Below the pieces are notes generated by a model. That model was not told where the DNA came from. It did not search any database and saw nothing but the letters and a program-made list of their open reading frames with translations. The position numbers and the translations under genes were made by a program. A DNA stretch of 64,000 nt from Azospirillum ramasamyi (lineage in GTDB: Bacteria; Pseudomonadota; Alphaproteobacteria; Azospirillales; Azospirillaceae), in NCBI RefSeq assembly GCF_003233655.1, contig NZ_CP029832.1, positions 372,001-436,000 on the forward strand. The letters run 5' to 3'. This document shows positions 7,585 through 15,691 of the stretch, piece after piece. Position 1 is the first letter of the stretch. Each line of letters starts with the position of its first letter.

Positions 7585-8586
7585 TCAAGCCGGAGTCGGC
7601 GCCTGTTCCGGCAGGACGCCCGACGCCTTCAGCTCCCGCCAGAAATCGGCGGGAATCGGCTGCGCCATCAGCTGGACGTTCTCCCGCACCCGCGCCGGGT
7701 TCTTGGTGCCGGGAATGACCGAGGCGACCACCGGATGGGCGGCGCAGAACTGCAGGGCCGCCGCGCGCAGATCGACGCCATCCCGGCCGGCGATCTCCGC
7801 CAGACGGTCGCGGGCGGCGACCTTGTCGGCGGAGGCCTCCTGGTATTCAAAGGTCTTGCCGCCGGCGATGAGGCCGGAATTATAGGGGCCGCCCACGACC
7901 ACATGCACGCCGCGCTCGCCGCAGCGCGGGAACAGCTCGTCGAGCGCCGGCTGGTTCAGCAGGCTGTAGCGGCCGGCCAGCAGGAAGACGTCCGGGTCGG
8001 CGCGCTCCAACGCCATGACGCAGGGCTCCACCCGGTTGACGCCGAGGCCCCAGGCGCGGATCACCCCCTCCTCGCGCAGCCGGGTGAGCGCCACGGCGGC
8101 GCCCTTCATGGCGGTGTCGAACACCTCCAGCCAGCGGTCGCCATGGGCGTCCTCGGCGCAGTCATGGATGTAGGCGATGTCGATGCGCGCCATGCCCAGC
8201 CGCTGCAGACTGTCCTCGATCGACCGGAGGACGCCGTCGGCGGTGTAGTCGTAATCGACACGGAACGGCAGGCCCTTCACGAAGGGGCCGTGGCGCCCGC
8301 CCTTGCTCTGGTCCGCGCGGAGCAGCCGCCCGACCTTGGTGGACAGCACGAACTGGTCGCGCGGGCGGTTGCGCAGCACATGGCCGAACCGGTGTTCCGA
8401 AATCCCCGGACCATATTCGGGAGCCGTGTCGAAATAGCGGATGCCGGCGTCCCAGGCGGCTTCGAGCGTGGCCTCGGCAATGTCGTCCGCCACCTCCTCG
8501 AACATGTTGCCCAGGGGAGCGCCGCCGAAACCGAGCGGGCCGGGCGGAGCGAAATGTGCGCTGTCTGGCATGGGAAACCTCATCAT
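7585..8586 (-). CDS. Aldo/keto reductase (D-threo-aldose 1-dehydrogenase-like)
   Basis: A 333-aa NADP-linked aldo/keto reductase. The opening PLGFGGAPLGNMFEEV and RYFDTAPEYGPGISEHRFG carry the catalytic Asp and Tyr; the Lys is in VLSTKVGRLL and the His in DIAYIHDCAEDAH. The C-terminal SVIPGTKNP is the nucleotide-phosphate binding segment. This arrangement matches the group with L-fucose/D-arabinose dehydrogenases and pyridoxal 4-dehydrogenase. Adjacent ATG codons at 8586 and 8583 follow GAGGG at a normal distance; GTG at 8595 is less likely. It faces the hydrolase gene tail to tail and is divergent from the next, unrecognised gene. Confidence 0.88.
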   Translation of the reverse strand: MMRFPMPDSAHFAPPGPLGFGGAPLGNMFEEVADDIAEATLEAAWDAGIRYFDTAPEYGPGISEHRFGHVLRNRPRDQFVLSTKVGRLLRADQSKGGRHGPFVKGLPFRVDYDYTADGVLRSIEDSLQRLGMARIDIAYIHDCAEDAHGDRWLEVFDTAMKGAAVALTRLREEGVIRAWGLGVNRVEPCVMALERADPDVFLLAGRYSLLNQPALDELFPRCGERGVHVVVGGPYNSGLIAGGKTFEYQEASADKVAARDRLAEIAGRDGVDLRAAALQFCAAHPVVASVIPGTKNPARVRENVQLMAQPIPADFWRELKASGVLPEQAPTPA

Positions 8587-8774
8587 ATCCGGCACCCTCG
8601 CCGGTGGCGGGGCGCCGATGTCCTTGGCTACGCACCGTCAACACCGTCATTCGCCATGCCGTTCCGAACCCGTCCGACGGCTTGCGGCTGGACCGGCGCG
8701 CCCCGCCTGCGCTTGAAGAAGTTTCGGAGCCGACCAGCTTGGTGGAGGTGATGCGGCATCGGACCGGGGCGGAC

Positions 8775-9908
8775 ATGACGGCGAAAGGCCAGAACGGACA
8801 GAGGGCGGCCGGGCCGGAGGCAAGCGCGGCGATCCTTGCCGAGGGCCGCCGCATCGTCGCCTCCGGCGACCGGAGCGCCCTGGCGCCGACCGCATCGCTG
8901 GCCGAACTGGCCGAAGCCCTCGCCGATACCTTCGACGAGAGCTATACGGCCGAGCGGGTGCTCTCCCTGCTTGCCCCCGCCCATCGCAGACGTTTGACGA
9001 GCCGCTTCGCCGTGCCGGACGAATCCGGCGGTGCGGAGGTCTGGCTGCCGGCGGATGTGCTGGACCGGCTGCGGACCATCGCCGACAGCCCGCTCGACGC
9101 GATCCGCAGCCTGCTGGACAGCGGGCGCGGCCTGCCGGAGCCGGGAAGCGAGGAGCATTGCCGCAACCGCCGCTGCGCGCCCCGCATCTTCCTGTCGGAC
9201 CCCGGCGGCTGGCAATGCCTGACCTGCGGGCTGAACGGGCGCACCGACGTGGCCCCCAACCCCATCGTCGCCCAGCGGCTGGCCGACCAGCGCGGGCGCA
9301 TCGCCGACCTGCATGCGGTTGCCGCCGGACTCTATGAAGGCTGGGGAGCCGGCGAGCGCTTCACCGCCGCGGATGCCGCGGCGCAACGGCCGCTCGGCAG
9401 CCGGACCGACCGCGACCGGCTGAAGGCCATGCTTGCCGACCTCGTGCAGGAAGGGCTGATCGAGGAGGCGCCGGGGCCGCGCGGCGGTGCCGGCTTCCGC
9501 CTGCTGGAGGAACCGCCCGACTGGATCGCCGACGCCATGGCGGAACGCCGCCGCCAGCGGGAGGCCGAGGCCAGGCTCCGCGACGAGCGCGCCACGCTGC
9601 TGCGCCGGGTGCTGGAGAATGGGTTGACCCATCGGACGCTGTCCGGGGAACTGGTGGAGATCGCCCAGAACGAGCGCGGTCTGGAATTGCGCTTTCCCTC
9701 CATTCCGTCCTGGGAGTTGCGGGAGGAGATGAAGCGGCAGGGCCAGTGCCGGTGGGACGGCCGCCGCCGCCGCTGGTGCCGGAACTCCCCCGTCACCGGC
9801 GTGGAGCCGTGGCTGGCCGCCGCGCTCGATGCCGGAGCGACGGTGGCCCCGCTCGGCACCGCCGACCCGGATGCCGAGGATTGGGGCTATGAGGAGTGGG
9901 ACGACTGA
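8775..9908 (+). CDS. Unrecognised protein with Cys motif and W-rich C-terminus
   Basis: A 377-aa protein I do not recognise. Residues about 120-150 carry a compact Cys set (CRNRRC and CLTC) that could form a zinc ribbon. The middle looks like a winged-helix or J-like helical segment (LADLVQEGLIEEAPGPRGGAGFRLL). The C-terminus has WELREEMKRQGQCRWDGRRRRWCR, a pattern also seen in proteins that accompany helicases, where a 'grainy' Trp motif follows an ELRE helix. The start at 8775 is weakly supported (no strong ribosome site; 8751 is an alternative). It is followed by a DUF4432 gene about 95 nt later. A nucleic-acid role is only an inference from the Cys motif and basic C-terminus. Confidence 0.7.
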   Translation: MTAKGQNGQRAAGPEASAAILAEGRRIVASGDRSALAPTASLAELAEALADTFDESYTAERVLSLLAPAHRRRLTSRFAVPDESGGAEVWLPADVLDRLRTIADSPLDAIRSLLDSGRGLPEPGSEEHCRNRRCAPRIFLSDPGGWQCLTCGLNGRTDVAPNPIVAQRLADQRGRIADLHAVAAGLYEGWGAGERFTAADAAAQRPLGSRTDRDRLKAMLADLVQEGLIEEAPGPRGGAGFRLLEEPPDWIADAMAERRRQREAEARLRDERATLLRRVLENGLTHRTLSGELVEIAQNERGLELRFPSIPSWELREEMKRQGQCRWDGRRRRWCRNSPVTGVEPWLAAALDAGATVAPLGTADPDAEDWGYEEWDD

Positions 9909-10003
9909 CCGACGTCATCCGGTGCGCCTTCCTGCTGCTGGTCTTCGTGCTCAACGCCTACCAGAACCGCATCCGCTGGCCCGCATCTCCGGGAGGAGCA
10001 TCC

Positions 10004-11089
10004 ATGAACGTCCGGACCACGATCCATTTCCGCAAGAGCTACTTCGGCGAGGCGGAGCGCCCGTTCGCCGAGGCGCACGACATGACCGTCAGCCTGTTCC
10101 GCTACGACAGCGGCATCGAGGCGGTGCGGCTGTCCAACCGGCGCGGCCATCTGGTGGTGCTGCCCTATTACGGGCAGATGGTGTGGGACGCCATGTTCGA
10201 CGGCGTCGACCTGACCATGGCGAACATGTTCGCCATGCCGCTCCCGGCGACCGAGATCGTCGGCACCTTTGGCTGCTTCGCCTTCCATTCCGGGCTGCTG
10301 CGCAACGGCTGCCCCGGTCCGCAGGACGACCATCTGCTGCACGGCGAGATGCCCTGCGCGCCGATGGACGCCGCCGGTCTGGAGGTGGGGGAGGACGGCG
10401 AAGGCCCCTACATGGCGGTGACGGGCCGGCGCGAGTATGTGATGGGCTTCGGCGCCCATTACGTCGCCCGCCCGCGCGTGGTGCTGCGCCCCGGCTCCAC
10501 CCTGTTCGACATCCTGATGGAGGTGGAGAACCTGTCCGGCGCGGCCATGGACCTCATGTACATGTGCCACGTCAACTTCGCCTTCGCCGAGGGGGGGCGC
10601 ATCGTCCAGCCGGCGCCCTTCACGCCGGAGGCGACGGCGGTGCGCATGGTGGTGCCGGCCCATGTGCCGCGCAGCCCGGCCTATGACGCGCTGCTGGCCG
10701 AGCTCGCCCGCGATCCCGCGATGATGGAGGTGCTGGACGAGCCGGACCGCTACGATCCCGAACAGGTCTTCTACATCCGCGGCCTGCGCACCGACGAGGA
10801 GGGCGGCACCGCGGTGATGATGCGGCGGCCGGAGGGCGACGCCTTCCACATCGCCTACAGCACGCGCGAATTCCCCAAGACGGTGCGCTGGGTGCTGGTC
10901 AACCGCGACCAGAAGGTCTGCGCCTTCGCCCTGCCCTCCACCTGTGAGCCCGAGGGTTTCGTCGCGGAGGCGATGAAGGGCAATGTCCAGAAACTGGCGG
11001 GCGGCGAGACGCGGCGCTTCGCCGTCCGGCTGGGCTACCTGACGGTCGAAGAGGCCGAAGCCGAGGAATGCGCGATCAGGGCGCTCTGA
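10004..11089 (+). CDS. DUF4432 family protein (aldose-epimerase fold)
   Basis: A 361-aa cytoplasmic protein of the DUF4432 family, which has the galactose-mutarotase/aldose-epimerase fold. It begins VRTTIHFRKSYFGEAERPF and includes the beta-rich sugar-binding core (HLVVLPYYGQMVWDAMFDG, LLHGEMPC, FDILMEVENLSG and MYMCHVNFAF). The His-containing segments are the expected sugar-contacting positions. GGAGGAG lies 6 nt before the ATG at 10004. Family members act on unusual sugars, but none is fixed biochemically for this subgroup. No sugar transporter adjoins it. Confidence 0.85.
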   Translation: MNVRTTIHFRKSYFGEAERPFAEAHDMTVSLFRYDSGIEAVRLSNRRGHLVVLPYYGQMVWDAMFDGVDLTMANMFAMPLPATEIVGTFGCFAFHSGLLRNGCPGPQDDHLLHGEMPCAPMDAAGLEVGEDGEGPYMAVTGRREYVMGFGAHYVARPRVVLRPGSTLFDILMEVENLSGAAMDLMYMCHVNFAFAEGGRIVQPAPFTPEATAVRMVVPAHVPRSPAYDALLAELARDPAMMEVLDEPDRYDPEQVFYIRGLRTDEEGGTAVMMRRPEGDAFHIAYSTREFPKTVRWVLVNRDQKVCAFALPSTCEPEGFVAEAMKGNVQKLAGGETRRFAVRLGYLTVEEAEAEECAIRAL

Positions 11090-11217
11090 GTCAGGGCGCT
11101 CCGGCACGGAGATACCGAAGGCGGGCAGGATCGCCGTGGCGGGCAGCGACACGGGCGACACGGGCAGCGCCCGGACGCAATTCATGGGTGCGGGCCACAC
11201 GGTGGGCAAGAAAAACT

Positions 11218-11278
11218 GTTTGTTCGGACACAAACTATTGTCTATCATATTCCGGTCAAAGCAATCGTATAGCAATTA
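11218..11278 (+). promoter_or_regulatory. Shared bipartite element, copy A (upstream of chemoreceptor)
   Basis: An AT-rich element with an inverted repeat GTTTG/CAAAC (11218-11235), then TATCATATT and the segment AATCGTATAGCAATTA ending at 11278. The last 36 bp match 16713-16748 at 29 of 36 positions without gaps, and the spacing to the leading inverted repeat is nearly the same (7 versus 6 nt). It lies 96 nt before the chemoreceptor ATG. The function is inferred: an operator or promoter shared by two genes. Confidence 0.6.
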
Positions 11279-11374
11279 TTCGGGCCGGGGATTTCCTGCT
11301 CCCGCTGCCGCCGGTTGCCTTGGGCAGAAAGCCCCCCACTCGGCCCACTCAATATCCTCGGAAAGAGATACGTC

Positions 11375-13078
11375 ATGGCGCTCCACCGCTGGTTTTCCGA
11401 CCGGAAACTGGTCCATAAGCTGCTGATCCCGGCGATCCTGCTGCTTGCCGTCATGGGAAGCGTGGTCTGGACCGCCCGGTCGGCGCTGATCGACCTGACC
11501 GCCTCCACCAGCCGTGTGACCGACGTGGTGGCCGGACGGCTGTCGGCGGCGCTGGCGATCCAGTCGGCCATGAGCGATGCGATGGACGCGGAATCCAACG
11601 CGCTGGTCGCCGGCACGCGCGAGCGCATCGACGCCGCCTTCGCCACCTACAAGGAGAGCATCGGCAAGGCGACGGCCGCCATCGACCGGCTGGCCGCGGC
11701 CTATGACGACCCGGCCGACCGCGAGGCGATCGGCGGCATCAAGTCCATCGTCGGCGAATATGAACGGGTGTCGCAGAAGGCGGTCGACCTGGCGCGGGCC
11801 TACGACACCGACAGCGCGATCCGGGTGTCGATCGACGTCGGTCGCCCGGTCCGGCAGAAGCTGACCATGGCGCTGTCCGAACGGGTGGACCACAGCCTGG
11901 AGGAGACCAGGCGCGCCGAGGAGCGGGCGAAGGCCCTGTCCTCCAGCGTCATGAACCGCCTGTACGTGGTCGCGGGCGCCGGCCTGCTGGTGGCGTTCGG
12001 CCTGTTCGGCTCCATCATCGTGGCCTTCGTCGTCCGGCCGCTGCACCGGCTGGTCGCCGACATGACGGCCATCGCCGACGGTAACCTCGCGGTCGACATC
12101 CAGGGTGCGGCGCGCCAGGACGAGGTCGGGCTGCTCGCCCGCGCGCTGCAGGTGTTCAAGAGCAACGGCCTTGCCATGCGCAGACTGCAGGAGGAGCGCG
12201 AGGCGCAGAAGCTGCAGGCCGAGCGCGACCGGCAGGCCGCCATGCGGGCGCTGGCCGACCGCTTCGACGCCGACGTGCAGGACGTGGTGCAGGCGGTGGC
12301 GTCGGCCGCGCGCCACCTGCGCGGCAATGCCGAAAACATGACCGCCATCGCCTCGCACACGACGGAGCAGGCCTCGACCGTCGCCGCCGCCACGGCGCAA
12401 TCCTCCGCCAACGTCGCCACCGTCGCCGCGGCGTCGGAACAGCTGGGCAGTTCCATCGGCGAGATCGGCCGGCAGGTCAACGCCGCCGCCGCCATCGCCC
12501 GCAACGCGGTCGAGGAAGGCGAGCGGACCAATGCGCTGGTCGGCCGGCTGGTGCAGGCGGCCCAGAAGATCGGCGACGTGGTCAACCTGATCCAGAACAT
12601 CGCCAGCCAGACCAACCTTCTGGCGCTGAACGCCACCATCGAGGCGGCGAGGGCGGGAGAGGCCGGCAAGGGCTTCGCCGTCGTGGCGCAGGAGGTGAAG
12701 GCGCTCGCCACCCAGACCGCCCAGGCGACCGAGGAGATCGGCAGCCAGATCGCCGAGATCCAGACGGTGACCGACGGCACGGTAACGGCGATCCAGACCA
12801 TCGGCCGCACCATCAACGACGTCGATTCCATCGCCGGCGCCATCGCCGCGGCGGTGGAGCAGCAGACCGCCGCCACCCAGGAGATCGGCCGCAACATCCA
12901 GCAGGCCGCACAGGGAACCCAGCTGGTGACCGGCAACATCGCCGAGGTCAGCAGCTCCGCCGGGCAGGTCGGACACGCCGCCGGGGAAGTGCTGGGCGCC
13001 GCCGACAGCCTGTCCCGCGATTCCGACCGCCTGCGCGAGCGGATCCAGGCCTTCATCGGCGAGGTGCGCGCGGCCTGA
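11375..13078 (+). CDS. Methyl-accepting chemotaxis protein
   Basis: A 567-aa inner-membrane chemoreceptor. An N-terminal transmembrane segment (LLIPAILLLAVMGSVVWTA) is followed by a periplasmic four-helix-type sensor domain of about 160 residues, a second segment (LYVVAGAGLLVAFGLFGSIIVAFVV), a HAMP domain (RPLHRLVADMTAIADGNLAVDI) and a signalling domain with the hairpin tip NLIQNIASQTNLLALNATIEAARAGEAGKGFAVVAQEVKALA around residue 410. It would report ligand state to CheA/CheW. The ATG at 11375 has GAAAGAGA upstream. The sensor ligand is unknown; a regulatory element shared with the hydroxyacid dehydrogenase at 16783 suggests a common cue. Confidence 0.93.
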   Translation: MALHRWFSDRKLVHKLLIPAILLLAVMGSVVWTARSALIDLTASTSRVTDVVAGRLSAALAIQSAMSDAMDAESNALVAGTRERIDAAFATYKESIGKATAAIDRLAAAYDDPADREAIGGIKSIVGEYERVSQKAVDLARAYDTDSAIRVSIDVGRPVRQKLTMALSERVDHSLEETRRAEERAKALSSSVMNRLYVVAGAGLLVAFGLFGSIIVAFVVRPLHRLVADMTAIADGNLAVDIQGAARQDEVGLLARALQVFKSNGLAMRRLQEEREAQKLQAERDRQAAMRALADRFDADVQDVVQAVASAARHLRGNAENMTAIASHTTEQASTVAAATAQSSANVATVAAASEQLGSSIGEIGRQVNAAAAIARNAVEEGERTNALVGRLVQAAQKIGDVVNLIQNIASQTNLLALNATIEAARAGEAGKGFAVVAQEVKALATQTAQATEEIGSQIAEIQTVTDGTVTAIQTIGRTINDVDSIAGAIAAAVEQQTAATQEIGRNIQQAAQGTQLVTGNIAEVSSSAGQVGHAAGEVLGAADSLSRDSDRLRERIQAFIGEVRAA

Positions 13079-13726
13079 CGCGAGCGCGGGTACCGCAGCC
13101 CGGACCGGCGCCGGATGGACCGTATGGAACGCCATGGAACGCTTTTCCGGCCCCGTTCCATTGTTCCATCCGCCGGCCGCAGGGAAGCGCAAGGGGAGGC
13201 GCGAGGCCGGTTCGGGGCAGCGAGAACGGCGGTTCCGCTCGATTGTTTCGGAAGAAGCCCGAGTGGAAGAAGGACGAATGGAAGAAAGACGAATGGATTG
13301 CCGCCACCGCCTCATGCCTTCCCTCCGGCGGATGAAGCACAGGGGATCACCGGTTTCTACCACCACCGGGGGCATCCGCTAAGCATGGGATGAAAAAAGC
13401 CGCATTGCTGCCGGGGGCTTCTCCGCCTTCCCCTTCCCGGGCGGTTGCAGGACCATGCCGGACGGTGTCGGCTACATGGATGCCGCATGGCCGTTGCGGC
13501 CAAACCGCATTGGTAATCTTAGATTCCTTCGTCTAAAGGTCGGCCCCTGCCAGGCCGGGCCCCTCTGACAGTTCACCGAACTGTGATGTCGGACTGGAAA
13601 GACGTTCAGAGTGGTCCCGACCCGTCCCTGCCGGCAGCGTTCGGTCCGTATATCCGGATCGGCCCATATGTCCGGATCGGCCCCGTGGGTGCCACTCTCT
13701 TGCCCGATGTAAGAGGAAAGCACCCT
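13079..13726. other. Long gap between chemoreceptor and TerC gene
   Basis: No convincing gene is seen in these 648 bp. They hold near-repeats of GACGAATGGAAGAA around 13270, an inverted repeat TTAGA/TCTAA near 13520, a perfect palindrome ACAGTTC-ACC-GAACTGT (13568-13584) and two copies of GTCCGGATCGGCCC-like sequence at about 13650-13685. The palindromes lie 140-210 nt before the TerC start and may be its control region. Open frames here are short, Arg/Pro-rich and look like noise. Confidence 0.5.
13568..13584. promoter_or_regulatory. Perfect 7-bp inverted repeat upstream of terC-type gene
   Basis: ACAGTTC and GAACTGT form a perfect inverted repeat around a 3-nt centre (ACC), about 143 nt before the TerC-family start. 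The form fits a dimeric repressor operator. It is inferred only from symmetry. Confidence 0.4.
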
Positions 13727-14398
13727 ATGACCGATCTGTTAACGGCCGACGCTCTGTCCGCTTTGCTTCAGGTTATCGCCATCGACCTCGTGCTTGCCGG
13801 CGACAACGCCATCGTCGTCGGCATGGCCGCCGCAGCGGTGCCGTTGGCCCAGCGCCGCAAAGTCATCTTCTGGGGAATCACCGCGGCCATCGTGCTGCGC
13901 ATCTTCTTCGCCCTCATCACCACGCAGCTGCTGGCGATCATCGGCCTGACGCTGGCCGGCGGCGTGCTGCTGCTGTGGGTCTGCTGGAAGATGTTCCGCG
14001 AACTGCGCAGCCATGGCGAGGACGAGGTCGCCCCCGACGAGGCCATGAGCCTGCCCGACACCGGCGGCGCCGCCACCGCGGGTTCGGCAGGCAATGCGGC
14101 CGTCGCGGCGGCCGGCGCCACCACCTTCGGGGCGGCCATCTGGCAGATCGTCGTCGCCGACGTGTCGATGTCGCTGGACAACGTGCTGGCGGTGGCCGGC
14201 GCCGCCAAGGAGCATCCGACCATCCTGGTGATCGGACTGGTGCTGTCGGTCGTGCTGATGGGTGCGGCCGCCAACATGATCGCCCATGTTCTCCACAAGC
14301 ACCGCTGGATCGGCTGGGTCGGCCTGCTCATCATCACCTATGTCGCCCTCGACATGATCTGGCGCGGCAGCAACGAGGTGCTCCGGCAGATGGCGTGA
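13727..14398 (+). CDS. TerC family membrane protein (YjbE type)
   Basis: A 223-aa integral membrane protein of the TerC family, the YjbE-like branch linked to manganese or other metal export. It has conserved acidic membrane motifs in the first and sixth segments: VIAIDLVLAGDNAIVVGMAA and IWQIVVADVSMSLDNVLAVAGAAKEH (the D..L..DN pattern, twice). An Ala/Gly-rich cytoplasmic loop of about 35 residues joins the halves. AAGAGGAAAG lies before the ATG at 13727. Related genes in other bacteria are controlled by the yybP-ykoY manganese riboswitch; I could not see its conserved core upstream. Confidence 0.88.
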   Translation: MTDLLTADALSALLQVIAIDLVLAGDNAIVVGMAAAAVPLAQRRKVIFWGITAAIVLRIFFALITTQLLAIIGLTLAGGVLLLWVCWKMFRELRSHGEDEVAPDEAMSLPDTGGAATAGSAGNAAVAAAGATTFGAAIWQIVVADVSMSLDNVLAVAGAAKEHPTILVIGLVLSVVLMGAAANMIAHVLHKHRWIGWVGLLIITYVALDMIWRGSNEVLRQMA

Positions 14399-14492
14399 GG
14401 CTGACCGCGGATTCCGGCACCCGCCGGCAAAACCGCTGCAATAAAGTAGTATAGGGGCAGACCTGTGACGCCGTTCACAGTGCATTAATCTG

Positions 14493-14579
14493 TAGGGCCT
14501 TATGGTCTCTCCAGGTTCATCGTTTCCTCCCGAACCCGAACTAAAGGCCGCGCCTTTCTGGCAGCGGCCTTTTTCTTTC
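14493..14579 (+). ncRNA. Candidate small RNA with UCCUCCC loop
   Basis: A stretch downstream of the TerC gene forms GGTTC (14514-14518) / GAACC (14532-14536) around a 13-nt loop ATCGTTTCCTCCC, then a strong intrinsic terminator. A CU-rich UCCUCCC loop is complementary to Shine-Dalgarno sequences and is a hallmark of several alphaproteobacterial trans-acting small RNAs. TAATCT at about 14487 could be a -10 box, which would put the 5' end near 14493. It could also be the 3' UTR of the TerC transcript. Confidence 0.45.
14543..14579 (+). terminator. Intrinsic terminator after the TerC gene / small RNA
   Basis: AAAGGCCGC (14543-14551) pairs with GCGGCCTTT (14564-14572) and is followed by a T-rich tail TTTTTCTTT on the plus strand. 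It ends transcription coming from the TerC gene or the candidate small RNA. On the other strand it lies just past the stop of the BRCT fragment. Confidence 0.8.
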
Positions 14580-14584
14580 CAGCA

Positions 14585-14840
14585 TCATCGGGTTGTTCCG
14601 CCGACGGACGCCGCGACCATGGCGAAGAATTGCGCCTCGTCGATGGTGTCGGGCTTGCCGTATTTGGCGCGCCGGGCGGCGGCGGTGTCCAGCTTGGTGG
14701 CGCCGGGGGCATGGCCGACGACGAGATAGTCGGTGTCCTTGCGGACGCTGTGATGCCAGCTTCCGCCCAGCGCCAGGATGCGGGCCATCACCGCCTCGCG
14801 CGACAGGCCGGTCAGTTCGCCGGTGACGGCGAAGGCATAA
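14585..14840 (-). pseudogene. 3' fragment of split exonuclease gene: BRCT domain
   Basis: The severed C-terminal part of a DnaQ-like exonuclease gene. It encodes a BRCT domain like that of NAD-dependent DNA ligase: YAFAVTGELTGLSREAVMARI, then ALGGSWHHSVRKDTDYLVVG and the terminal helix DTIDEAQFFAMVAAS. The IS5-family element abuts it at 14841. Removing the element and one copy of the TAA target duplication joins it in frame to the exonuclease half at 15692-16378, giving one protein of about 312 aa. In the present state it has no start codon of its own with a good ribosome site. Confidence 0.85.
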
Positions 14841-14880
14841 GAGTGCGTAACAAAACCGGCCAGGAACGGTTGGTAGGGGC

Positions 14881-15312
14881 ATGGCAGCCCCTCTTGTTTC
14901 CGACGCCTTGTGGGCGATCATCGAACCGCTGATCCCGCCGGAGCCGCCCAAGCCAAAAGGCGGACGGCCCCGGTTGGACGATCGTGCGGCGCTGACCGGC
15001 ATCCTATTCGTGCTGCGCACGGGTATTCCTTGGGAGCTTCTGCCGGTGGAGATGGGCTGCGGCTCGGGGATGACCTGCTGGCGGCGTCTGCACGAGTGGC
15101 ATCGGGCTGGCGTGTGGGAACGGCTGCATCGTGTGCTGCTCGACCGGCTCGGCTATGCCAACGCCATCAACTGGGATCGTGCAGCGGTGGACAGCGCCAG
15201 CGTCCCGGCAAAAAGGGGGGTGAGGAGACCGGCCCGAACCCGACGGATCGCGGCAAGCCGGGCTCCAAGCGCCACATCCTCGTCGATGCTAACGGCATCC
15301 CGCTCGCCCTGA
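14881..15312 (+). CDS. IS5-family transposase, OrfA (upstream frame)
   Basis: The upstream frame (143 aa in frame) of a two-frame DDE transposase. It holds the DUF4096-type N-terminal domain (LWAIIEPLIPPEPPKPKGGRP, ALTGILFVLRTGIPWELLP) and the first catalytic Asp region NWDRAAVDSASVPAK. At 15210-15220 a run AAAAAGGGGGG lets ribosomes slip back one base. Without the slip the frame reads an Arg-rich nonsense tail, which supports frameshifting as the productive route. Confidence 0.88.
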   Translation: MAAPLVSDALWAIIEPLIPPEPPKPKGGRPRLDDRAALTGILFVLRTGIPWELLPVEMGCGSGMTCWRRLHEWHRAGVWERLHRVLLDRLGYANAINWDRAAVDSASVPAKRGVRRPARTRRIAASRAPSATSSSMLTASRSP

Positions 15313-15686
15313 GGATCTCGCCAGCCAACCGGCACGACAGCAAGCTGCTGGAGGCGCTGGTCGATGCCGTGCCGGCGATCCGCCAGTGTGCGGGCCGGCC
15401 CCGGCGCCGCCCGGCCAAGCTGCACGCCGACAAGGGCTACGACTTTGCACACTGCCGGCAGGCGCTGCGCCAACGAGCGATCATTCCGCGGATCGCCCGG
15501 CGTGGCGTCGAGAGCAGCGAGCGTCTTGGCCGACACCGATGGGTGGTCGAGCGTACGCTCGCTTGGTTCGCCCGCTTCCGCCGCATCGCCGTCCGCTACG
15601 AACGGCGCGCCGACATCTTCACTGCCTTTCACCATATCGCGGCCAGCCTCATCTGCTGGCGCTTCGTCCAGAGATGGTTCTGTTAG
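15213..15686 (+). CDS. IS5-family transposase, OrfB part (reached by -1 frameshift)
   Basis: The downstream frame of the IS transposase, entered after a -1 slip on AAAAAGGGGGG so that the protein reads SVPAKKGGEETGPNPTDRGK. It contains the second Asp region (KLHADKGYD) and the terminal DDE Glu with YREK-type helix (RWVVERTLAWFARFRR). The open frame itself extends upstream to 14910, but that part is the shadow of OrfA. OrfA plus OrfB make a transposase of about 268 aa, the usual length for this group. Confidence 0.88.
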   Translation, partial: KGGEETGPNPTDRGKPGSKRHILVDANGIPLALRISPANRHDSKLLEALVDAVPAIRQCAGRPRRRPAKLHADKGYDFAHCRQALRQRAIIPRIARRGVESSERLGRHRWVVERTLAWFARFRRIAVRYERRADIFTAFHHIAASLICWRFVQRWFC

Positions 15687-15691
15687 GCGCT

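Noticed and set aside
13115..13393. Small open frames between the chemoreceptor and TerC genes
   Set aside because: They are Arg/Pro/Gly-rich, lack ribosome sites, and overlap low-complexity near-repeats.
13490..13726. Possible yybP-ykoY manganese riboswitch before the TerC gene
   Set aside because: TerC genes often have one, but the conserved core of that riboswitch could not be found in this leader.
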